Positions 1-5,115 of a DNA stretch of 5,115 bases are shown piece by piece (positions within the stretch are counted from its first letter, which is position 1; every line of letters starts with the position of its first letter). This DNA comes from Candidatus Segatella albertsiae (lineage in GTDB: Bacteria > Bacteroidota > Bacteroidia > Bacteroidales > Bacteroidaceae): contig DKCU01000127.1 of the NCBI GenBank assembly GCA_002451555.1, positions 35,756-40,870 of the forward strand. Direction: 5' to 3'. The notes under the pieces were generated by a model, which was not told the DNA's origin, made no database searches, and saw only the letters and a program-made list of their open reading frames with translations. The translations under genes and the position numbers were made by a program.

Positions 1-72
1 GAGGAAAAAGCTGAATCGAAGAAGATACCGAATCGAGGAAGGGAAACCTCTAAGAAAGTGAGAACGGGCTGA
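1..72 (+). CDS. Possible C-terminal tail of an upstream gene (partial, uncertain)
   Basis: Frame 1 is open from the window edge to a TGA at 70-72 and would encode a charged Lys/Glu/Arg-rich tail of 23 residues ending in KKVRTG. The stop lies inside the left repeat of the transposase element, so if this is a gene its last residues and stop come from the repeat. A second frame is also open, from base 2 to a TGA at 59-61, and would end just before the repeat. Nothing in the short stretch identifies a family, and it may be non-coding. Confidence 0.2.
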   Translation, partial: EEKAESKKIPNRGRETSKKVRTG

Positions 73-150
73 AAGCCCAATAAGCTCCAAGCCCAGGGCA
101 ACGCCCTGGGTACAGAATACAAACAACAAACGCCCTGAAAGGGCAAAAGC
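65..150 (+). repeat. Left REP-like repeat with three hairpins
   Basis: Three palindromes in a row are visible. Stem GGGCT/AGCCC with loop GAA is at 66-78. Stem CCCAGGGC/GCCCTGGG with loop AAC is at 92-110. Stem GCCCT/AGGGC with loop GAA is at 132-144. The first and third hairpins share the GAA loop and have swapped-strand GC stems. Subterminal hairpins of this sort are what HUH transposases of the IS200/REP group recognise as single strands. The repeat reappears inverted at 624-709. Confidence 0.85.
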
Positions 151-160
151 AAAGGAAAAA

Positions 161-616
161 ATGGCACAATCCTTATGTAAAATATACATACATCTCATCT
201 TTCATATCAAAACAACGAGTCCACAGATTCGTGAAATTGATTTAGAAAGAGTCCATTCATACATTGGGCAACTCATCAATATAATGGGGTGTAAGGAGAT
301 CCGTGCCGGAGGAATCGGTGACCATGTACATATTCTATTTGAATTATCAAAAGGCACAGCAATATCACATATTGTGGAAGAAATAAAAAGAAATAGCAGC
401 CGTTGGATAAAAAACATAGATCCTTATTATCGTTTATTCTCATGGCAAAATGGTTATGCTGCATTTTCTGTAAGCCAATCCATTGTAGGGAAGACATTAC
501 AATATATAACACTCCAAAAGGAACATCATAAAAAATGTTCTTTTGAAGACGAATACAAAGACTTTTTGAAACTTTACAACATTGAATATGATGAGAAATA
601 TATATTCAAAGATTAA
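161..616 (+). CDS. REP-associated / IS200-like single-tyrosine (Y1) HUH transposase
   Basis: This 151-residue protein has the size and motif order of the Y1 transposase family, which nicks single-stranded DNA at hairpins and forms a 5'-phosphotyrosine intermediate. The metal-binding HUH motif is H55-V56-H57 within GDHVHILF. The likely nucleophile is Y115 in the helix LQYITLQKEHH, followed by the usual Q119 and H122-H123. The N-terminus (YIHLIFHIKT) resembles the family's first beta strand. The gene appears intact with all catalytic residues. An AAAGGA at 151-156 sits just before the ATG, one of the few SD-like sequences in the window. It is flanked on both sides by mirror-image hairpin repeats, which favours a REP-associated transposase over a plain IS200 TnpA; no TnpB is present. 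Its last 29 bases overlap the start of the next ORF. Family assignment is firm, while the RAYT subgroup is inferred from context. Confidence 0.9.
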   Translation: MAQSLCKIYIHLIFHIKTTSPQIREIDLERVHSYIGQLINIMGCKEIRAGGIGDHVHILFELSKGTAISHIVEEIKRNSSRWIKNIDPYYRLFSWQNGYAAFSVSQSIVGKTLQYITLQKEHHKKCSFEDEYKDFLKLYNIEYDEKYIFKD

Positions 617-3062
617 AGGTTATGCTTTTGCCCTTTCAGGGCGATTTTTCTATAACTATTATACCCAGGGCGTTGCCCTGGGCTTAGAGCTTGTTGGGCT
701 TTCAGCCCGCTTCCATAAAATATACAAAATACAAAAGAATCGAAGCGAAGCGACTTTAGTTTTACTATGTGCAATTCTGCTTCTGACAGGATGTGGCATA
801 GACAAAAACCTGAAGAAGGGAGAGAAGTTCCTGGCTTTGGGCGAATACTTCGATGCCGCCGACCAGTTTAAGCAAGCTTACTCCAAGACTCCTGCCAAGG
901 AACGAGACAAGAGAGGGCAACGGGCCTTGAAAATGGCACATTGCTACGAGAAAATCAATGCTACACCTAAGGCTATCGCCGCCTATCGCAATGCCATCAG
1001 ATACAACCAAGCTTCCTTAGAAGACCGCTTGGCTTACGCTCGGATGCTCTTGAAAAATGGAGACTACAAGTTGGCTGCAACAGAATTTCAAGGGGTGTTG
1101 GACTCGCTGCAGAACAAAACTGAAAACATCAGTCCAGAAAAAGCTTCTACAACAGAGAAAGATAAGGTAGAGCTTGCAGACAAAAAAGACGAGAAAACTT
1201 CTACCAAGAAGAAAGATAAAGTAAAGCTTGCAGACAAAAAAGACAAGAAAACTTCTGCTAAGAAGAAAGATAAGGTAGAGCTTGCAGACAAAAAAGACGA
1301 GAAAATCTCTGCTAAGCAAAAAGACAAATCCGCTTCTTCCATTAAAAGAATCGATGAGTCCCTAAGCAAGAAAGATATGGAACTTTTAGCCCGAAACGGC
1401 TTGAAATCTGCTCAGATGGCTCCTGAATGGAAGAAGAAAGGAAGTCGATATACCGTCAAGAAGATGGATGTATTCAACTCTCGACGAGACGACTATTCAC
1501 CCATGCTCTTCGGCGATGAATACGACCAACTCTATTTCACTTCCACTCGCAACGAGGCACAGGGCGACGAACTAAGTGGTATCACAGGCACCAAGGCTGG
1601 CGACATCTTCCTATCCGAGAAAGACGACAAGGGAAAGTGGAGCAAGCCTGAGGCCATCGGAACGGGCTTGAACACCGATTACGACGAAGGGGCGTGCTGC
1701 TTCTCTCCCGACGGACGCGATATGTACCTCACCCAATGCGTCACAGACCCTTCCTCCCCAAGATATGCACAAATCATGACATCTCCTCGCTCTGATGCGG
1801 CTTGGGGAAAAGCTACCGCATTGGAAATCACCAAAGACACACTGAGCAGCTATGCGCATCCTGCCATCAGTCCCGATGGAGAATGGCTCTATTTCGTTTC
1901 GGATATGCCGGGAGGAATGGGCGGCCTCGACATCTGGCGTGTCCGCATTACGGCGGCAGGACTGGGAGGCGTCGAAAACCTTGGGGAACCTATCAACACC
2001 CCTGGCGACGAGATGTTTCCTACCTTCCGTCCCAACGGCGACCTGTATTTCAGCAGCAACGGACACGTGGGCATGGGTGGCTTGGACATCTACATCGCCA
2101 AAGTCGATGCCAAGACACACCGATACAAGCTCTTTCACCCTGGCTATCCGCTCAACTCCGAGGGGGATGACTTCGGCATGACCTTCGAGGGACCTCACAA
2201 TCGTGGTTTCTTCTCCTCCAACCGCAAGGACGGAAGAGGTTACGACCACATCTATGCCTTCGAGAACCCAGAGATTGTCACCACGATAAAGGGATGGGTA
2301 TATGAGATGGGAGGTTACGAACTTCCTGCCGCTCAAGTGATGGTAGTAGGCAACGACGGCACTTACAAGAAGTTGTCGGTGAAGGGCGATGGATCTTTCT
2401 CCATGCCTATCAGCCCTCACGTAGATTATCTTGTGATGGCATCGTGCAAGGGATTCCTCAACCACAAGGAGGAACTCAGAGTGGATTCCGCTACGGAGAG
2501 CAAGGAATATACCCTTCAGTTTCCTTTGGCTTCCATCACCGCCCCGGTGCTGATAGACAATATCTTCTACGATTTCGACAAGGCGACGCTGACACCTGCC
2601 AGCACCAAGGCTTTGGACGAGTTGGTCAACTTGCTGAAAGAGAACCCGAATGTCACCATCGAACTGAGTGCCCATTGCGACTACAAGGGTAGTGCGGAAT
2701 ACAACAAGCATCTCTCGCAGAGAAGAGCCGAGTCGGTGGTCAACTATCTCATCCAGCATGGCATCGCCAAGGATCGTCTCACCCCTGTGGGCTACGGCAA
2801 GGAACAGCCTAAGTCCATCCGAAAGAAACTCACCGAGAAGTATCCTTGGCTCAAGGAGGGTGACAAACTCAGCGAGGATTTCATCCTCAAGCAAAGCAAG
2901 GAACACCAGGAAGTGTGCAACCAACTGAACCGCCGCACTGAGTTCATCGTGCTCCGTACCACTTATGGCATGTTTGACGAAAAAGGTAACTTAAAGAACC
3001 CTCCAAAACCTAAGAAACAAGAGGTTTCTAAAGAAGAAGAGGGAACATTTATCTTTGAGTAA
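588..3062 (+). CDS. PorE-like outer-membrane lipoprotein: TPR, beta-propeller (PD40), CRD and OmpA C-terminal domains
   Basis: This protein of about 824 residues has the domain order of Porphyromonas PorE, a type IX secretion component thought to tether the machine to peptidoglycan. A hydrophobic signal core and lipobox LLTGC put the lipidated Cys at residue 69. TPR-type helices cover about 73-175, and Lys-rich repeats 191-247. A PD40/WD40-like propeller spans about 297-560, with recurrent SPDG and GGLDI blade motifs. A carboxypeptidase-regulatory-like beta domain covers 563-650. An OmpA peptidoglycan-binding domain covers 654-790, with IFYDFDKATL, HCDYKGSAEYN, LSQRRA and NRRTEF.

The start is uncertain. 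Only ATG 588, ATG 591 and TTG 582 are available in frame, all inside the transposase gene, so about 50 residues of unlikely sequence precede the signal core. No ATG, GTG or TTG lies in frame from 594 to 756. Similar proteins also occur in species without type IX secretion, so the PorE role is inferred. Confidence 0.85.
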   Translation: MMRNIYSKIKGYAFALSGRFFYNYYTQGVALGLELVGLSARFHKIYKIQKNRSEATLVLLCAILLLTGCGIDKNLKKGEKFLALGEYFDAADQFKQAYSKTPAKERDKRGQRALKMAHCYEKINATPKAIAAYRNAIRYNQASLEDRLAYARMLLKNGDYKLAATEFQGVLDSLQNKTENISPEKASTTEKDKVELADKKDEKTSTKKKDKVKLADKKDKKTSAKKKDKVELADKKDEKISAKQKDKSASSIKRIDESLSKKDMELLARNGLKSAQMAPEWKKKGSRYTVKKMDVFNSRRDDYSPMLFGDEYDQLYFTSTRNEAQGDELSGITGTKAGDIFLSEKDDKGKWSKPEAIGTGLNTDYDEGACCFSPDGRDMYLTQCVTDPSSPRYAQIMTSPRSDAAWGKATALEITKDTLSSYAHPAISPDGEWLYFVSDMPGGMGGLDIWRVRITAAGLGGVENLGEPINTPGDEMFPTFRPNGDLYFSSNGHVGMGGLDIYIAKVDAKTHRYKLFHPGYPLNSEGDDFGMTFEGPHNRGFFSSNRKDGRGYDHIYAFENPEIVTTIKGWVYEMGGYELPAAQVMVVGNDGTYKKLSVKGDGSFSMPISPHVDYLVMASCKGFLNHKEELRVDSATESKEYTLQFPLASITAPVLIDNIFYDFDKATLTPASTKALDELVNLLKENPNVTIELSAHCDYKGSAEYNKHLSQRRAESVVNYLIQHGIAKDRLTPVGYGKEQPKSIRKKLTEKYPWLKEGDKLSEDFILKQSKEHQEVCNQLNRRTEFIVLRTTYGMFDEKGNLKNPPKPKKQEVSKEEEGTFIFE
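624..709 (-). repeat. Right REP-like repeat, inverted copy of the left one
   Basis: This is the reverse complement of 65-150, with the same three hairpins in mirror order: stem GCCCT/AGGGC at 630-642, stem CCCAGGGC/GCCCTGGG at 664-682, and stem GGGCT/AGCCC at 696-708. The 20-bp inner block is perfect and the 48-bp outer block has two transitions. The whole repeat is read through in frame by the lipoprotein ORF, which has no stop in it. Confidence 0.85.
1158..1328 (+). repeat. Three 54-bp in-frame tandem repeats encoding Lys-rich 18-residue units
   Basis: Units lie at 1158-1211, 1212-1265 and 1266-1319, followed by a partial fourth unit (KDK) to 1328. Each encodes a variant of KDKVELADKKDEKTSTKK. 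Units differ by a few substitutions only, for example E to K in unit 2 and KK to KQ at the end of unit 3. The array sits in the linker between the TPR region and the propeller, is highly charged and is probably flexible or helical. The length is a multiple of three, so gain or loss of units keeps the frame. Confidence 0.9.
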
Positions 3063-3104
3063 ATATGAATTCCACCTTATTATGACAATTTACATTTCAT
3101 AAAA

Positions 3105-3530
3105 TCAACGAGCACGGGCATCTAACAATTCGTTATAGCCCCAGACACAAACGACTGTGAGCATACCAGCCAGCAGCATCAAAAGATTGTGCGACTGGCT
3201 GATGGCTTCGGTCACTTGCGTAAGCAGTCGTGAACCTGACAGCAAGAAGTCTATCTTCATCGTAAACAAAAGGCTCTGCAATTGTTCCCATCCTTGGCAA
3301 AATAGCAATGCGACGATACCTATCGCCACACAAGCTGCCGTCCAAAGACGCTCCAGCCTATGATGTGGAGCTACAACTGGCGAATGAACGATGGCATTCG
3401 CCGTTACTTCATCTTCTGGCAATGCTGCCATGACCCTATCAGAGAATCCATCGTCAGGCAGGTCCATACGGCAATCAGCGAAGAAAGCCTCCAAGAGTTT
3501 CTCATTTGTCTTATTATCGGTCATAACCAT
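3105..3530 (-). CDS. DUF5056-like small membrane protein, putative anti-sigma factor
   Basis: This 141-residue protein has a soluble acidic N-terminal part and two hydrophobic helices at about 62-79 and 114-132. The N-terminal stretch KLLEAFFADCRMDLPDDGFSDRV resembles the DUF5056 family of Bacteroidota, where a short EDFF-type start and a GFS-RVM-LP motif precede two membrane spans. Such genes commonly follow an ECF sigma factor gene. Here its ATG lies inside the sigma gene and the two overlap by 17 bases, so translation is probably coupled. A second ATG two codons later (3524) is also possible. The expected topology puts both ends in the cytoplasm, where the N-terminus could bind the sigma factor. 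No zinc-binding ZAS motif (HxxxCxxC) is visible, so the anti-sigma role rests on position and layout, not on a known binding motif. Confidence 0.75.
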   Translation of the reverse strand: MVMTDNKTNEKLLEAFFADCRMDLPDDGFSDRVMAALPEDEVTANAIVHSPVVAPHHRLERLWTAACVAIGIVALLFCQGWEQLQSLLFTMKIDFLLSGSRLLTQVTEAISQSHNLLMLLAGMLTVVCVWGYNELLDARAR

Positions 3531-4053
3531 TCTGTTTTAAGTAACTTGCAAGTTTATTTTTTCCACGAGACAGATGCGACTTGATGGTGCCTTGCGCCAT
3601 GCCTGTCACATCAGCTATCTTATCTATAGAGAATCCGTCCATCAGCTGCAGCGTGATGCACGTTCGTTCGTTTTCGCTCAATATTTGGAGGGCTTTGAGC
3701 AAGTCCATCTTCAAGCCTACGCTCTCACCTTGTGCATTCTTGCGAGCGATGGCAGGAGTTTCGATGTCTAGCGTCTCCTTGTGGCTGCGAGTGTAGTCAT
3801 ACCACACGTTATAAGCTATGCGATAGAGCCAAGTGGAGAAGTTGGCTGTACCCTTGAAGCTAGTGAGGTGCGTATAGGCCTTGACGAAAGTATCCTGTGC
3901 CAAGTCGTCACTCAGCAGCACATCCCCCATCGTCTGCCTCAAAAAGAAGCCACGAATGGGCGACTGGTACTTCTTGACCAACAAGTCGAAAGACTTGCGG
4001 TCGTGGAGCATCACCACATTCGTGACAAGAGAGAGATCGGATAACTTTTCCAC
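3514..4053 (-). CDS. ECF-type RNA polymerase sigma-70 family factor
   Basis: This 179-residue protein contains only sigma regions 2 and 4, as in the extracytoplasmic-function group. Region 2 covers about 22-90. It includes the core-binding DDLAQDTFVKAY helix (49-60) and the -10 recognition/melting segment FSTWLYRIAYNVWYDY (72-87). Region 4 covers about 117-172, with the helix-turn-helix FSIDKIADVTGMAQGTIKSH leading into LSRGKNKL (161-168). It directs RNA polymerase to a regulon not identifiable here.

The start is GTG at 4053. Two consecutive in-frame TAA codons lie three codons upstream, and the next ATG (4011) would remove the conserved N-terminal helix, so GTG is preferred. No SD precedes it. 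The gene lies 63 bases after the DUF6249-like gene and overlaps the putative anti-sigma gene by 17 bases, indicating co-transcription. Confidence 0.93.
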   Translation of the reverse strand: MEKLSDLSLVTNVVMLHDRKSFDLLVKKYQSPIRGFFLRQTMGDVLLSDDLAQDTFVKAYTHLTSFKGTANFSTWLYRIAYNVWYDYTRSHKETLDIETPAIARKNAQGESVGLKMDLLKALQILSENERTCITLQLMDGFSIDKIADVTGMAQGTIKSHLSRGKNKLASYLKQNGYDR

Positions 4054-4116
4054 TTGATTTTATTAACTAATAAATATTTACCCATGAATCATTGAGCTAC
4101 CTATATCCATCACAGC

Positions 4117-4911
4117 TTAGATGGCTGAACCTGTATAGCCAGGTCCACTGTTGCCATGCCGATTATTCCACCAATCCTTGATGGCAGGAAGCGAGCCAAT
4201 GACAACCTGACCCACACCATAGATGCCTACAAGGGATCCGACGCCTGCCAAGAAACTAGCACCCCACCAAGCAAACATGGCACACAAGCCAAGTCCCAGG
4301 AACGTGTTTCTCAATCCTCGCTTCACGAGATACTCATCGCTCTGCTTGTCTATCGGCCGTTGACTCTCGGGCACATTGATGCCCTTCTCCATCGCCATCT
4401 CAGCCAACTTCATGCGATCATTGTGACGACGCATCAAGTATCTCACGATAACAAAGATGATGATGAGCGGTGCAAACACGAAGAGCAGACCAATCAAAAC
4501 ACATAGGAATATGACAAACGCCAACGTGCCCCCACCGAAGACGGACCCCAAGAAATCGAATGGGTCATCGTAATTACCCAAACTATACTTTGAGTGATAA
4601 GAACGTGCATCATCGTCATCGGCATAAGATTCGTCCTCTGCTATCGTATCCAAGCTGGTCGTATCGGAGTAAGCCTCCAACTCTTCATCATTCTTACTTT
4701 CCGCAGGCTTGGCAGACGCTTTTTGTTTATCCTCAGTCTGAGAAGCTGCAGCTTGTTTATCTGCGGCCTGAGTAGCTGTAGCTTGTTTATCCACCTGTTG
4801 GGTAGATGGGTGATAACGATGTTTGGGAGCAGAAGAAGCGCAAACCTCTTGGGTAGCTCCTATACTCATCATGAGTGCCAATGCCAATATCACTTTCTTC
4901 ATATTCTTCAA
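4117..4911 (-). CDS. DUF6249-like membrane protein with signal peptide and low-complexity periplasmic segment
   Basis: This 264-residue protein begins with a signal peptide (residues 1 to about 25, MKNMKK then VILALALMM, probable cleavage after VCA). It continues with a Gln/Ala/Lys repeat region (35-64) and an acidic stretch (74-103, including ADDDDA). A long hydrophobic segment covers about 129-159, with a cytoplasmic-looking RRHNDRMKLAEMAMEKGI loop after it. A second Gly-rich hydrophobic region at about 203-241 may hold two spans. The charged loop and the following YLVKRGLRNTFLGLG resemble the DUF6249 family, found in Bacteroidota and often beside ECF sigma genes. The molecular function is unknown. 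It is the first gene of the minus-strand cluster; an ATG at 4902 (residue 4) is an alternative start. No convincing -7/-33 promoter was found on the minus strand upstream. Confidence 0.75.
   Translation of the reverse strand: MKNMKKVILALALMMSIGATQEVCASSAPKHRYHPSTQQVDKQATATQAADKQAAASQTEDKQKASAKPAESKNDEELEAYSDTTSLDTIAEDESYADDDDARSYHSKYSLGNYDDPFDFLGSVFGGGTLAFVIFLCVLIGLLFVFAPLIIIFVIVRYLMRRHNDRMKLAEMAMEKGINVPESQRPIDKQSDEYLVKRGLRNTFLGLGLCAMFAWWGASFLAGVGSLVGIYGVGQVVIGSLPAIKDWWNNRHGNSGPGYTGSAI
4721..4810 (-). repeat. Three 30-bp in-frame repeats encoding a DKQ-containing 10-residue unit
   Basis: Blocks at 4721-4750, 4751-4780 and 4781-4810 each begin with a TTGTTTAT-containing core. On the coding strand this gives VDKQATATQA, ADKQAAASQT and EDKQKASAKP in succession. 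The units are degenerate outside the DKQ core. They fall in the predicted exported, low-complexity segment of the DUF6249-like protein, just after the signal peptide. Confidence 0.7.
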
Positions 4912-4979
4912 TATTTTAATTGTTTTACGATGTTATTTATCAAAATTTCTATGGCTTAGACGCATCTTCTGCCAATTTA

Positions 4980-5011
4980 GTTGCAAAGAAACAAATATTT
5001 TTTTAATTTTG
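4980..5011 (+). promoter_or_regulatory. Candidate Bacteroidota-type promoter reading rightward
   Basis: TAATTTTG at 5004-5011 is a full match to the Bacteroidota -7 consensus TAnnTTTG. GTTG at 4980-4983 matches three of four bases of the -33 TTTG, with a 20-base spacer, which is in the accepted range. Transcription would start near 5018 and run into the tandem repeat at the right edge. A single -7 match is expected by chance a few times in a window this long, so this is tentative. The rest of the 4912-5042 gap is AT-rich and holds no gene. Confidence 0.35.
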
Positions 5012-5042
5012 CAAAGGATTAGGAGAAAAAGGAAGTTTCTTC

Positions 5043-5115
5043 AACTATATGGTTGGAATAAAATCATACGAAATGAACTGTACGGTTGGAATAAAACCAT
5101 ACGAAATGAACTATA
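5043..5115. repeat. 33-bp tandem repeat array, truncated by the window edge
   Basis: Unit 1 (5043-5075) and unit 2 (5076-5108) begin AACTATATGG and AACTGTACGG and match at 30 of 33 positions; the three differences are all transitions. A third unit starts at 5109 (AACTATA) and is cut by the window end. Each unit contains a short imperfect inverted repeat of the form TAYGGTT-7nt-AAYCATA. There is no spacer between units, so it is not CRISPR-like. Confidence 0.85.

Larger units (their letters stand above)
65..709 (+). mobile_element. REP-flanked single-tyrosine transposase unit (RAYT-like, IS200/IS605 superfamily)
   Basis: A 645-bp unit has one transposase ORF between two inverted copies of a palindromic repeat. 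The outer 48 bp (65-112 versus the complement of 662-709) differ at only two positions. The inner 20 bp (131-150 versus the complement of 624-643) are identical. The 18-bp stretches between these blocks have diverged. Nearly all non-coding DNA in the unit is repeat: the ORF starts 10 bases after the left inner block and stops 7 bases before the right one. This matches the known arrangement of REP-associated tyrosine transposases, which sit between inverted REPs and act on REP hairpins. Whether the unit moves autonomously or is a domesticated REP-spreading locus cannot be told from one copy. Confidence 0.8.

Noticed and set aside
622..687. Short ORF starting at ATG 622 as an alternative start for the lipoprotein
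   Set aside because: It is in a different frame and stops at 685-687 within the repeat; no join to the lipoprotein frame is evident.
1017..1369. Minus-strand frames with repeated Leu/Phe/Ser-rich peptides
   Set aside because: They are the complement of the Lys-rich 54-bp repeats; the apparent hydrophobic repeat is a shadow.
2668..2700. HCD in place of the common HTD in the OmpA domain as a loss of peptidoglycan binding
   Set aside because: The Asp and the following Arg expected to contact peptidoglycan are kept; a Thr to Cys change alone does not support loss of function.
1611..2924. Long open frame on the minus strand (about 437 codons) opposite the lipoprotein gene
   Set aside because: It lies wholly antisense to clear propeller and OmpA domains, shows no recognisable domains, and is explained by codon bias of the plus-strand gene.
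3063..3104. Bidirectional terminator between the convergent genes
   Set aside because: Only a weak six-base TATGAA/TTCATA pairing with a 26-base loop is visible, with no GC-rich stem or T-tract.
4992..4999. Minus-strand -7 element AATATTTG for the DUF6249/sigma operon
   Set aside because: The first base deviates from TAnnTTTG and no -33 TTTG lies at 19-21 bases upstream.
5043..5115. CRISPR array
   Set aside because: The 33-bp units are directly adjacent with no unique spacers, and no cas gene is nearby.

Overview
This window looks like a chromosomal segment from a member of the Bacteroidota, most likely a Prevotella-like Bacteroidales. The indications are a PorE-type TPR/beta-propeller/OmpA lipoprotein, an ECF sigma factor of the type paired with a short DUF5056-like two-helix membrane protein, a DUF6249-like membrane protein, and mostly weak Shine-Dalgarno signals. 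Genus is an inference from protein style; no rRNA or marker gene is present.

Layout. Positions 1-64 hold at most the tail of an upstream gene. Positions 65-709 are a compact, apparently complete REP-associated transposon-like unit: a single-tyrosine HUH transposase gene (161-616) bracketed by mirror-image copies of a three-hairpin repeat (65-150 and 624-709). Directly abutting it on the same strand is a large outer-membrane lipoprotein gene (ORF to 3062). Its only ordinary start codons lie inside the transposase gene, so its predicted N-terminus is translated through the repeat before reaching a normal lipoprotein signal core and lipobox. This protein also carries three 18-residue Lys-rich repeats between its TPR and beta-propeller regions.

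After a 42-base convergent gap with no clear terminator, the rest of the genes lie on the minus strand in the order DUF6249-like membrane protein (4911-4117), ECF sigma factor (4053-3514, GTG start), DUF5056-like putative anti-sigma factor (3530-3105). The last two overlap by 17 bases. They look like one operon: a regulated sigma factor held by a small inner-membrane protein, with a larger membrane protein in front that may be a partner or target.

The right edge (4912-5115) is intergenic. It holds a plausible Bacteroidota-type promoter pointing right and the start of a 33-bp tandem repeat array that runs out of the window.

No tRNA, rRNA, CRISPR array or recognised riboswitch was seen. The most unusual locus is the junction between the REP transposase element and the lipoprotein gene.
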